Positions 1 through 6,101 are shown, counted from the first letter of the stretch. The stretch: DNA of 7,323 nt from Chloroflexota bacterium (GCA_021777365.1 JAJYDP010000241.1:1-7323); one strand, 5' to 3'. The notes: generated by a model not told the origin, from the letters alone. Numbers and translations: made by a program.

Positions 1-1
1 C

Positions 2-430
2 TGGGTGGTCGCGGGCGGGATCGGTGCGCTCCTGGCGATCGTGGTCATGACCGTCCTGTTCGCGGCCGGGATCGGCATCGGTGCCGCAACGGGGGGCGTT
101 TCTGCGGGAGAGGCCATGCTCGGCTCCGCGGCGCTCGGCATCTACGCCAGCGCGATCGTCGGCCTGGGCGTCGCGATCGGCGGACTCTGGCGGACGTCGA
201 TCGCGGGCGAGATCGCCGCGCTGGTCGTCGTGGCGACGTACCTCGTCGACCTCCTCGCGCCGCCGCTCAAGCTGCCAGACTGGTTCCACCAGCTCGCCCT
301 GACTGCGCACATGGGTCAGCCGATGGTCGGCCAGTGGGACGCGACCGGCGTGGTGGCGTGCCTGGTCATCGGGGTCGGCGGGATCCTGCTCGGCGCCTGG
401 GGCATGAGCAGGCGCGACGTCGCGCGCTGA
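2..430 (+). CDS. ABC-2 type transporter permease, C-terminal part (5' end outside window)
   Basis: The reading frame is open from the window edge and ends with TGA at 428-430, so only about 142 C-terminal residues are seen. A GTG at position 5 could be read as a start, but it lies inside a hydrophobic stretch, so truncation by the window is far more likely. Visible are about four hydrophobic segments: residues near 3-27, 37-62, 66-88 and 115-132 counted from position 5. The protein ends in a short basic tail, SRRDVAR. Small-residue-rich helices ending in a G-x-R-R-D-type tail are typical of ABC-2 permeases of the antibiotic/multidrug exporter kind, which pair with a separate ATPase to export hydrophobic compounds. 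The substrate cannot be told, and the ATPase would lie upstream, outside the window. The gene converges on livF with only 4 bp between the stop codons, so it is probably unrelated to the importer. Family assignment is by overall character rather than a diagnostic motif. Confidence 0.7.
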   Translation, partial: WVVAGGIGALLAIVVMTVLFAAGIGIGAATGGVSAGEAMLGSAALGIYASAIVGLGVAIGGLWRTSIAGEIAALVVVATYLVDLLAPPLKLPDWFHQLALTAHMGQPMVGQWDATGVVACLVIGVGGILLGAWGMSRRDVAR

Positions 431-434
431 GGCG

Positions 435-1151
435 CTAGAACTCCTGCAGGTAGGCGCTCACGATCCGGGGATCGGCCCGGAGATCCGATGCGAGTCCCTC
501 CAGGCCAACGCGCCCCGTGTCGAGCACGTAGGCCCGGGTGGCCGCCTCGAGCGAGATCCGCACGTTCTGCTCGGCCAGCAGCACGGCCCGGCCGCGGCGG
601 TTCATCTCCACCATCACGTCGAAGATGCGGTCGACGACCACCGGTGCGAGCCCGAGCGAGACCTCGTCGGCGACCAGCAGGAGCGGGTCGAGCACCATCG
701 CGCGACCCATCGCGAGCATCTGCTGTTCCCCTCCGGAGAGCGTCCGCGCGGATTGCCTCCGCCGCTCCCGCAGTCTCGGGAAGAGGGCGTACACCTCCTC
801 GATCGCCTCCGCCGCGTCGCGCCGCGTCGCGTGCAGGCCCACCACGAGGTTCTCCTCGACGGTCAGGCTGGGGAACACGCGGCGACCCTCAGGGACGTAC
901 GCGACGCGCAGCGCCGCCCGGCGATGAGCTGGCTGCGCGAGGAGATCCTCGCCCCGGACGCGAATCCGGCCCCGCGCAGGGATGAGGCCCATGATGGCGC
1001 GCAGAAGCGTCGACTTGCCGGCGCCGTTTGCCCCGACGACCGCCACGAACTCCCCGGGCAGCACGTGCAGGGAGATCCCGTAAAGCACCTGCATTTCACC
1101 GTATCCGGCCGTCAGCTCGTCCACCTGGAGCAGCGGCTCCCCGGCGTTCAC
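435..1151 (-). CDS. livF: Branched-chain amino acid-type ABC transporter, ATP-binding protein LivF
   Basis: This 238-residue cytoplasmic ATPase would power the Liv/HAAT-type importer together with LivG. The full nucleotide-binding domain is present: Walker A GANGAGKS at 40-47, the LivF-typical YVPEGR at 85-90 in place of a Q-loop glutamine, signature LSGGEQQ at 138-144, and Walker B LLLVADE at 157-163 with catalytic Glu163. The switch region reads LLAEQN, with Gln where most ABC ATPases have His, which is normal for LivF. Length and the C-terminal ending AYLQEF match the family. One small oddity is DEV after Walker B where LivF usually has DEP. The GTG start at 1151 overlaps the livG stop as GTGA (4 bp) and is preceded by GGAGG at 1160-1156, 4 nt upstream, which supports this start and coupled translation. 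It is the last gene of the operon. The transported substrate cannot be read from this subunit. Confidence 0.95.
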   Translation of the reverse strand: MNAGEPLLQVDELTAGYGEMQVLYGISLHVLPGEFVAVVGANGAGKSTLLRAIMGLIPARGRIRVRGEDLLAQPAHRRAALRVAYVPEGRRVFPSLTVEENLVVGLHATRRDAAEAIEEVYALFPRLRERRRQSARTLSGGEQQMLAMGRAMVLDPLLLVADEVSLGLAPVVVDRIFDVMVEMNRRGRAVLLAEQNVRISLEAATRAYVLDTGRVGLEGLASDLRADPRIVSAYLQEF

Positions 1152-1999
1152 GCCGCCTCCGGCCCCGAGTCGTTTGCGGTCGGCCGATCACCAGCCGGTG
1201 GTTCCGTCCCGTTGGCCGTCGGGTGATCGCGGGCCCGACTCCCCGATCCGGGGGCCGACCGGCCCAGGTAGGCGTTGACCACCGCCGGGTCGTAGCGCAC
1301 GGCGTCCGGAGTGCCGTTGGCGATCACCCGGCCCGCGTCGAGGACCACTGCCCGATCGCAGAGCGATAGCGCGAACCCGACGTGGTGCTCGACCAGCAGC
1401 ACGGTCAGGCCCCGCTCACGAGTGCCTGTGATTAGCTGGGCCAGTGGTCGCATCCCGTCGGCGCCGATGCCGGCGGCTGGCTCGTCGAGCAGCAGCAGGC
1501 GCGGCTCGGCCGCCAGCGCCCGCGCCAGCTCCAGGCGGCGCAGCTCGCCGATGTTGAGCTCGGCGGCCCGTCGACCGGCCGCCCGCTCCAGTTCCGTCAG
1601 GGCCAGTAGCTCGTCCACCCGGCAGGCCGCATCCCGCGCTCGGAGGCGCGGCTCGAGGGTCCGGGCAGAGGTCAGCCTACGAGGTCCCGCCGCGGCCAGG
1701 CGCACGTTCTCCCGTACCGACAGCGAGCGGAACGGCCTGGCGACCTGGAACGTCCGCGAGACGCCGAGGTGGCTCATGCGGGTCGCGCCCAGGCCACGGA
1801 TCGAACGGCCGTCGAACCGCACCTCGCCACGGGTCGGGGTCTGCGCGCCCGCGATGACGTTGAACAGAGTCGTCTTGCCGGCGCCGTTGGGGCCGATGAT
1901 CGACACGAACTCGCCGGCGGCCACGACGAGGTTGATCCCGTCGAGCGCCGTGACCCCGCCGAAGCGGACCGTCAGCCCGTCGACCTCAAGCAGGGCCAC
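1148..1999 (-). CDS. livG: Branched-chain amino acid-type ABC transporter, ATP-binding protein LivG
   Basis: This is the second ATPase of the importer, 283 residues from the GTG at 1999. That start gives the family-typical opening MALLEVDGLTVRFGG. An in-frame ATG at 2038 would add 13 Arg/Gly-rich residues and is less likely. Walker A GPNGAGKT is at 36-43, Walker B LLLLDEPAAG is present, and the switch His is in LLVEHH. The signature reads LNIGELRR where LivG proteins usually have something like LSYGQQRR. Gly is kept but the Ser and Gln of LSGGQ are replaced, so the C-loop is atypical although the rest looks intact. The last ~38 residues (from about 246) are a hydrophilic tail beyond the usual LivG end, with an internal near-repeat DHPTAN / DRPTAN. 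The gene overlaps livM by 14 bp and livF by 4 bp. Function in the complex is secure; the role of the tail is unknown. Confidence 0.93.
   Translation of the reverse strand: MALLEVDGLTVRFGGVTALDGINLVVAAGEFVSIIGPNGAGKTTLFNVIAGAQTPTRGEVRFDGRSIRGLGATRMSHLGVSRTFQVARPFRSLSVRENVRLAAAGPRRLTSARTLEPRLRARDAACRVDELLALTELERAAGRRAAELNIGELRRLELARALAAEPRLLLLDEPAAGIGADGMRPLAQLITGTRERGLTVLLVEHHVGFALSLCDRAVVLDAGRVIANGTPDAVRYDPAVVNAYLGRSAPGSGSRARDHPTANGTEPPAGDRPTANDSGPEAA
1185..1229. repeat. 8-bp inverted repeat in the livG 3' tail
   Basis: CGATCACC at 1185-1192 and GGTGATCG at 1222-1229 are perfect reverse complements across a 29-nt loop. A second, outer pair, CGGTCGGCC (1177-1185) and GGCCGACCG (1253-1261), is also perfect but shares one base with the first. 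The sequence encodes the hydrophilic livG tail just upstream of the livF start. It could fold in the mRNA and modulate livF translation, or simply result from repeated Pro/Thr/Ala/Asn codons. There is no U-run, so it is not an intrinsic terminator. Confidence 0.35.
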
Positions 2000-2927
2000 C
2001 GGACCCCCGCGCCTTCCCCGGCCCGCCCGCCGGTCCATCGCGCCCGGCCAGGCGCCGGGCCGCGCGCCGGACCGCCCGGAGCGTGCCGCTGTCCACCCCG
2101 AAGAGCCCTTGCGGCTGGAACCGCAGCATCAGCACCAGGATCGCGCCGAAGGCCAGCAGGCGGTAATCCGAGATGAAGCGGAACACCTCGGGCAGTGCCC
2201 CCAGCGTCACGGCGCCGGCCACCGCTCCGGCGATCACCCCGATCCCGCCGAACATCAGCATGGCGAGGATCACCACCGACTCGCTGAAGCCGAAGCTGGT
2301 GGGGGTGACAGCGGAGATGAATGGCGCGTACAGGGCCCCGGCGAGGCCGCCCAGGCCCGAGCTCAGCACGAACGCGCTGATCTTGTACGGCGCCACTGGG
2401 ATGCCGGTCGCGGCCGCGGCGGCCTCGTCGTCCTTGATCGCGAGCAGCGCGGCCCCGAACCAGGTGCGCTCCAGGTACCACGAGAGACCGGCCACGGAGA
2501 CGAGCATCGCCAGCCCAACCGCCAGGAAGTCGCCGTTGCCGAACTGGTGCGCACCGATCGATGGCAGCGGGATCGCGTAGACCCCCACTGCCCCGCCGAA
2601 GAACGGCACGTACTGGAACATGGCCACGACCACGAAGTTGAGGCCGATCGTCGTAACGGCCAGGAAGTCCTCTCGGAGCCGCAGGCTAATGGCGCCGAGG
2701 ACGAGGCCGGCCAGGCCCGCGGTTGCGAGCGCGGCAGGGATGGTGGCCCAGAACGACCACCCGTAGTGCGTGGACAGCACGGCTGCGAAGTAGCTGCCGA
2801 TGCCGAAGAAGGCGCCCTGCGCGAGGTTCGGCTGGCCTGCGTACCCGGCCACGATATTGAGGCTGACTACCAGGATGGCGTAGATGCTGAGGGTGACCAG
2901 GACGACCGCGAGGTAGTCGAGGCTCAC
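1986..2927 (-). CDS. livM: Branched-chain amino acid-type ABC transporter permease LivM
   Basis: This inner-membrane permease of 313 residues would form the translocation channel with LivH. The frame is open far upstream through livH, so the start was chosen at GTG 2927, which gives MSLDYLAVVLVTLS and overlaps the livH stop as GTGA (4 bp). Family landmarks are the N-terminal helix region ending in GYAGQPNLAQGAFFGIG, LRLREDFLAVTTIG, and the cytoplasmic coupling segment FGAALLAIKDDEAAAAATGI, whose helix contacts the ATPases. The last membrane segment ends in the typical LRFQPQGLFG. About 35 Arg/Gly/Ala-rich residues follow as a cytoplasmic tail, partly because the frame runs on into the livG start region. 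Multiple hydrophobic helices are evident, as expected for LivM. Translation is probably coupled to both neighbours. Confidence 0.94.
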   Translation of the reverse strand: MSLDYLAVVLVTLSIYAILVVSLNIVAGYAGQPNLAQGAFFGIGSYFAAVLSTHYGWSFWATIPAALATAGLAGLVLGAISLRLREDFLAVTTIGLNFVVVAMFQYVPFFGGAVGVYAIPLPSIGAHQFGNGDFLAVGLAMLVSVAGLSWYLERTWFGAALLAIKDDEAAAAATGIPVAPYKISAFVLSSGLGGLAGALYAPFISAVTPTSFGFSESVVILAMLMFGGIGVIAGAVAGAVTLGALPEVFRFISDYRLLAFGAILVLMLRFQPQGLFGVDSGTLRAVRRAARRLAGRDGPAGGPGKARGSGGPA

Positions 2928-3799
2928 CGGACCACCACGTCGCCGGGAAGCAGCCCCTGCGGCCGCACCAGCAGGATCAGGATCAGCGCGATGAAGGCGA
3001 TGGCGTCGCGCGGCAGGACGAACCCGAAGTAGGCGACCACAAAGGTCTCGAGCAGCCCGATCAGCATCGCCGCCAGGACCGTCCCCAGCGGGTTGCCGAG
3101 CCCGCCGAGCACGATGATCGCCAGCATCTTGTAGGCCGGGATGTCGCCCATGGTCGGGTACACCGTGTTGTAGGTCACCCCGAGCAGGACCCCCCCGATT
3201 GCAGCCAGCGCGTAGCCGATCAGGAAGATCGACGCGATGACCCGGCCGCTGTTGATGCCGACCGCCTGGGCGGTCTCGCGATCCTGCGAGGTCGCGCGCC
3301 ACGCGAGCCCGAGCCGCGTGCGGCGGAGCAGCAGCCAGGTCGCCGGGAATACGGTCACGCCGATCAGGATGATCAGCGTCTCGACGCCGGAGATCCGCGT
3401 GCCCGCCAGCTCGAGCGTCGGCAGCGGGATGGCAGCCGGGAACGTCCGGTTGTAGGGGCCGAAGACCAGCCGGAACACTTCCTCGGCGGCGATGAAGACG
3501 CCGATGCCCGCCACCAGGGGCACGATCGGGCCGCGGCCCAGGATGGGCCGGTACAGCAGGCGCTGCAGGAGCCAGCCCAGTGCCGCACCCGCGACCGCGC
3601 CGGCGATGAGCGCGACCCACCATTGCCCGGTCGCGGAGAAGGCCTCCAGGCCGATGTAGGCGCCCAGCGCCAGGCCGGCGGCATTCGCCACGTCGAGGAT
3701 GCGCAACAGGCCGTAGGTGAGCGAGGGGCCGAGCGCGATCAGGGCGTACAGGGAACCTTGCACGATGCCCTGGACTGCGCTCGACGCGAAAACGTCCAT
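2924..3799 (-). CDS. livH: Branched-chain amino acid-type ABC transporter permease LivH
   Basis: This is the partner inner-membrane permease, 291 residues from ATG 3799, which is the usual LivH length. The N-terminal motif GSLYALIALGPSLTYGLLRI is classic LivH. The next conserved stretch, normally close to NFAHG, here reads DVANAAGLALGAY, a mild departure. The coupling-helix region RTRLGLAWRATSQDRETAQA and the following GVLLGVTYNTVYPTMG match the family well, and the C-terminus ends in LVRPQGLLPG as expected. The start codon directly follows a purine-rich GCGAGGG with almost no spacing, so the ribosome site is weak. It lies 36 bp after the livK stop, across a small inverted repeat, and overlaps livM by 4 bp. 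LivH with LivM should make the heterodimeric channel. Substrate choice comes mainly from the binding protein. Confidence 0.94.
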   Translation of the reverse strand: MDVFASSAVQGIVQGSLYALIALGPSLTYGLLRILDVANAAGLALGAYIGLEAFSATGQWWVALIAGAVAGAALGWLLQRLLYRPILGRGPIVPLVAGIGVFIAAEEVFRLVFGPYNRTFPAAIPLPTLELAGTRISGVETLIILIGVTVFPATWLLLRRTRLGLAWRATSQDRETAQAVGINSGRVIASIFLIGYALAAIGGVLLGVTYNTVYPTMGDIPAYKMLAIIVLGGLGNPLGTVLAAMLIGLLETFVVAYFGFVLPRDAIAFIALILILLVRPQGLLPGDVVVR

Positions 3800-3804
3800 C
3801 CCTC

Positions 3805-3835
3805 GCTCGCCCCGGTCCTGGTCGGCGCCGCGAGC
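3805..3835 (-). other. Possible stem-loop between livK and livH
   Basis: In the 36-bp gap between the livK stop and the livH start, GCTCGC (3805-3810) and GCGAGC (3830-3835) are perfect reverse complements with a 19-nt loop. In the transcript the stem begins immediately after the livK stop codon and ends 5 nt before the livH ATG, overlapping the weak purine-rich ribosome site of livH. No U-tract follows. Such intercistronic stems can protect the binding-protein mRNA or damp permease translation. With only six G:C-rich pairs, chance is also possible. Confidence 0.35.
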
Positions 3836-5029
3836 CTACGGCGTGATGATGGAGGGGTCCGTGACCTCCCCGTAGTGGTGCACCTCGCCGTCCTTGATGA
3901 TCTCGAGGTCGACGGACTTGATCACCTCGCCGGTGTCGTTGTAGCTCTGGATGGTCCCGGTCACGCCGACGAAGTTCTTGGTCCCGGCGATCCCGGCCTG
4001 GATCTGGTCGGCCGATGTGCCGTTCGCCATCGCCTGCTTCAACACCATGAACGAGTCATACGTGGTCGCGGCGACCATGTCGGGCGCGTGGCCGTAGGCG
4101 GCCGTGAAGGCCTTCATGAAGGACTGGACCGCCGGCACGGTGCTGTCCCGGTTGAACGGCGTGGTGAACACCATGCCGTTGGCGGCGGCGCCCACCGGCT
4201 GGAAGAACTGCGTCGTCGAGTCGACGCCCTCGGTCCCCACCAGCGGAAGGTGCAGCCCGAGCGTGTTCCAGTTGGCGATGTACTGCTGTGCCTCGCTGTA
4301 GTACTGGGCCATGAAGAACCCGGTGGCGCCCTTGCTGACGTCGCGCTGCAGGATGGGGGTGAAGTCCTTCTCGCCGAACTGGTTGTAGTCGGTGGCCACG
4401 ATCGTCGCCCCGAGCGACGTGGCCTCCTTGGTGAACCCATCGACCAGGGCGGTGCCGAAGTCGTTCTGGATGGCGACGATCGCCACGGACGTGGCGCCCA
4501 GGCTCTTGACCAGCGCATAGGCGGCCGCGGCGCCCTCGACCACGCCCGTGAAGTCCTGCTGGAAGATGTACTTGCCGGTCGCCGGGATCCCCGGGTTCAC
4601 CGCGTAGGCGGCGAGCATTGGCAGGCTGGCACGCTGGAAGATCGGTGCCGCGGCCAGGGTCTGATCGCTGTACGAGCCGCTCACGACCGCCGTGACTTTG
4701 TCCTGGGTCACGAGCTTCGTGGCGATCGTCACCGCTTGCTTCGGGTCGCTGGCGTCGTCGTAGTTCACCAGCGTGAACTGGCTGCCGTTGACCCCGCCGG
4801 CGCTGTTGATGTCCTTGACGGCCAGCTGCGCGGCGTCGTAGGCGCTCTGGCCGTCAGCCGCAGCGAAGCCGGACTCGGGGGCGAAGAAGCCGATCTTGAT
4901 CGGGCCGCCCGATAGTCCAGTCGACGCCCCACCCCCTGACGACGTGCAGGCGCCCACGACGGCACCGACCACTACGATGACGGCAGCCACGAGGGCCGCG
5001 CCCCCCCGCGGCACGCGACGAGCAACCAT
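3836..5029 (-). CDS. livK: Liv-type ABC transporter substrate-binding lipoprotein
   Basis: This 397-residue extracytoplasmic solute receptor of the type I periplasmic-binding fold (Peripla_BP_6-like) delivers ligand to LivHM. The N-terminus has a basic MVARRVPR, a hydrophobic stretch (about 11-25) and lipobox VGAC at 25-28, followed by a Ser/Gly-rich linker. It is therefore probably a lipid-anchored protein modified at Cys28. The mature protein opens with IKIGFFAPESG and carries the family hallmark YDDASDPKQA at 90-99, VSGSYSDQ near 116-123, GEKDFTPIL and GTEGVDS. Aligned by eye with E. coli LivJ, the first pocket Tyr and the Thr of the AATAP stretch are not conserved, while the Glu of the PEG/TEG stretch is. 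No second cysteine is visible, so the LivJ disulfide is absent. Class is certain; the ligand is unknown and may not be Leu/Ile/Val. The ATG at 5029 follows a strong ribosome site. It stands 72 bp downstream of the IclR-type gene. Confidence 0.93.
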   Translation of the reverse strand: MVARRVPRGGAALVAAVIVVVGAVVGACTSSGGGASTGLSGGPIKIGFFAPESGFAAADGQSAYDAAQLAVKDINSAGGVNGSQFTLVNYDDASDPKQAVTIATKLVTQDKVTAVVSGSYSDQTLAAAPIFQRASLPMLAAYAVNPGIPATGKYIFQQDFTGVVEGAAAAYALVKSLGATSVAIVAIQNDFGTALVDGFTKEATSLGATIVATDYNQFGEKDFTPILQRDVSKGATGFFMAQYYSEAQQYIANWNTLGLHLPLVGTEGVDSTTQFFQPVGAAANGMVFTTPFNRDSTVPAVQSFMKAFTAAYGHAPDMVAATTYDSFMVLKQAMANGTSADQIQAGIAGTKNFVGVTGTIQSYNDTGEVIKSVDLEIIKDGEVHHYGEVTDPSIITP

Positions 5030-5035
5030 GGAACT

Positions 5036-5050
5036 CTCCTCCTGCCTCCT
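5036..5050 (-). promoter_or_regulatory. Strong (doubled) ribosome binding site of livK
   Basis: Read on the minus strand, AGGAGG (5050-5045) is followed by AGGAGGAG (5043-5036), whose core lies about 7 nt before the livK ATG. It is by far the best Shine-Dalgarno sequence in the window and fixes the livK start. Heavy translation of the binding protein relative to the permeases is expected for such systems. The rest of the 72-bp gap to iclR (5030-5101) shows no recognisable promoter, so livK may be read from the iclR promoter. Confidence 0.75.
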
Positions 5051-5101
5051 GCCCTTGTTCCCCTTCCGATCGACCTCGGGACGCTCCGCGAACAGCCTCT
5101 G

Positions 5102-6061
5102 TCAGTCGTCCGCCTCCTCCCGTGCAGCCGCCGGGCCGGCTGCCGCCGCAGCGGCTGCACCGGGTTCCGGCGTCGTCCCGGTACCGAGGCCCCCGTCGGC
5201 GACCAGGCGGCGGGCAATGGCCTCCGCGATCCCCACCACCTCGGCCTGGGCGCGCGCCAGCGGCGAGCCCTGCAGGCGGGCGATGGGAGCCGTGATGCTG
5301 ATGGCCGCCTCGAGGGAGCCGAAGCCCCGGATCCCGCAGGCGACTGCGATGACGCCGGGCTCGACCGCGTCGGACACGACGTGCACCCCTGGGCCCGTCA
5401 GCGCCGCGCCGCTCGCGCTGCCAGCGAGCGGGATTCGGCGGCCCGTCCACCCGGACACGCGGAGCGCGCGCGGGCTCTCCGCCTGATCAAGGTAGAGCGC
5501 GCTGGCGCCGTCCCGCACGAGCAGGTTGGCGGTCTCACCCGTGCGGTCCCTCAGGAGCTCCAGATAGGGGTGGGCGGTCCGCAGCAAGTGCTCGATCGGT
5601 TCCACGCGCGCGGCCAGCCCCACGATCCGGAGCCCGAGGCCCACCCGCCCGGCCTCGTCCGCCGCGAGCAATCCCTCCGAGAGGAGGACGTCGACCAGCT
5701 GGCTGCTGCGCGAGACGTCCAGCCCGGTGCGCCGCGCAACATCGGCGACCGACAGGTGGGGCACCCGGGTGTCGAACGTCTCGAGGACCTGCAGCACCTG
5801 CGCGACCGTCGGGGACGCGGGACCGACCCGGAAAAGTCGAGGGCCGAGCGACCACCGCCTGCCTCGGCGGTCGTAGACGAGATACTCGTGCGAACGCATG
5901 ACATTGAGCAGTCGGTAGATCGTGGACCGCGGAATGGCACATTCGTGCGCAATGGCCATCGACCCCATCGCGTGCCCGCGCTCGGCCAGGAGGTCGAGCA
6001 CGGCAAGGGCTCGGTCGGTGGACGACACGGTCCGTTTGTCTCGAATGGGAGACGATTGCAT
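5102..6061 (-). CDS. IclR-family transcriptional regulator with tandem helix-turn-helix segments
   Basis: This is a predicted DNA-binding regulator of 319 residues from ATG 6061. Residues ~16-80 are a standard IclR winged helix: DRALAVLDLLAERG, recognition helix IPRSTIYRLLNVM, then a wing ending WSLGPRLFRVG. Residues ~86-150 look like a second copy: VLQVLETFDTR, LSVADVARRTGLDVSRSSQL, wing ending VGLGLRIVGLA. From ~156 an IclR effector-binding domain follows (TGETANLLVRDG, ALYLDQAESPRALR, PLAGSASGAAL, EPGVIAVACGI, then SLEAAISITAPIA). About 50 residues usually found between the GKALLA-like and EPGV-like motifs are missing. The end is an Ala-rich tail. Start is uncertain: a TTG at 6118 and a GTG at 6028 (opening VSSTDRAL) are alternatives, and none has a Shine-Dalgarno sequence. 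It is divergent from hutU and 72 bp upstream of livK, so it probably controls both and itself. IclR-type HutR regulators of histidine utilisation are known in corynebacteria, which makes a HutR-like role plausible. Confidence 0.88.
   Translation of the reverse strand: MQSSPIRDKRTVSSTDRALAVLDLLAERGHAMGSMAIAHECAIPRSTIYRLLNVMRSHEYLVYDRRGRRWSLGPRLFRVGPASPTVAQVLQVLETFDTRVPHLSVADVARRTGLDVSRSSQLVDVLLSEGLLAADEAGRVGLGLRIVGLAARVEPIEHLLRTAHPYLELLRDRTGETANLLVRDGASALYLDQAESPRALRVSGWTGRRIPLAGSASGAALTGPGVHVVSDAVEPGVIAVACGIRGFGSLEAAISITAPIARLQGSPLARAQAEVVGIAEAIARRLVADGGLGTGTTPEPGAAAAAAAGPAAAREEADD
5122..5160 (-). other. 10-bp perfect inverted repeat near the 3' end of iclR
   Basis: GTGCAGCCGC (5122-5131) and GCGGCTGCAC (5151-5160) are exact reverse complements with a 19-nt GC-rich loop. 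They lie within the codons of the Ala-rich tail of the regulator, about 20 bp before its stop and about 90 bp before livK. In RNA this would be a very stable hairpin. No U-run follows in either direction, so a classic intrinsic terminator is not supported. It could attenuate or process the transcript between the regulator and the transporter genes, or be a by-product of GCN codon runs. Confidence 0.4.
6038..6053. promoter_or_regulatory. Putative regulator operator, copy 1 (5' end of iclR)
   Basis: GTCTCGAATGGGAGAC is a palindrome with perfect 5-bp arms GTCTC/GAGAC and a 6-bp spacer. Copy 2 lies at 6119-6134, and 13 of 16 positions agree between the two. If iclR starts at ATG 6061 the site lies in codons ~3-8; if it starts at GTG 6028 the site is just upstream. 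Either way it is downstream of the candidate iclR promoter, where bound protein could block transcription of iclR and the liv genes. Confidence 0.6.
6045..6061 (+). repeat. Short direct repeat, copy 1 (over the iclR start codon)
   Basis: ATGGGAGACGATTGCAT at this site matches ATGGAGACGACTGCAT at 6191-6206 with one substitution and one 1-bp gap. This copy ends on the reverse complement of the proposed iclR ATG and contains the GAGAC arm of operator copy 1. It may be part of an extended binding site or a small local duplication. Confidence 0.55.
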
Positions 6062-6071
6062 ACTGGCCAGG

Positions 6072-6101
6072 AGGATACGACCGGAAACAGACGCGCCGCA
6101 A
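6072..6101 (-). promoter_or_regulatory. Candidate iclR(-liv) promoter
   Basis: On the minus strand, TTGCGG (6101-6096), an 18-bp spacer and TATCCT (6077-6072) give a plausible -35/-10 pair. The -10 fits the TANNNT pattern common in high-GC bacteria. It ends 10 bp before ATG 6061, leaving only a few leader bases, which agrees with the absence of a ribosome site there. Matches to consensus are partial, so confidence is modest. Confidence 0.35.

Noticed and set aside
412..425. 14-bp perfect palindrome GCGCGACGTCGCGC
   Set aside because: No loop and it lies in coding sequence of a G/C-rich gene; no evidence for a binding site or terminator beyond composition.
1311..3032. 573-codon open frame on the + strand
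   Set aside because: It lies antisense to livG, livM and livH and is rich in Arg, Pro, Ser and His with no domain. It is a G/C-codon shadow of well-supported genes.
3375..3393. GTCTC followed by GAGAT resembling the operator
   Set aside because: The spacer is 7 rather than 6 bp, the right arm is imperfect, and it lies in the middle of livH; likely coincidence.
2928..3623. Upstream extension of the livM frame through livH
   Set aside because: The extension is Arg/Pro/Gly-rich shadow sequence in the livH gene; the family-typical start is GTG 2927 overlapping the livH stop.
3623..4915. 430-codon open frame on the + strand
   Set aside because: Antisense to the binding-protein gene and rich in His/Gly/Arg/Val with no recognisable motif; the minus-strand gene explains the region fully.
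6069..6074. AGGAGG on the + strand
   Set aside because: No start codon follows at a usable distance on that strand, and it overlaps the iclR promoter candidate; chance match.
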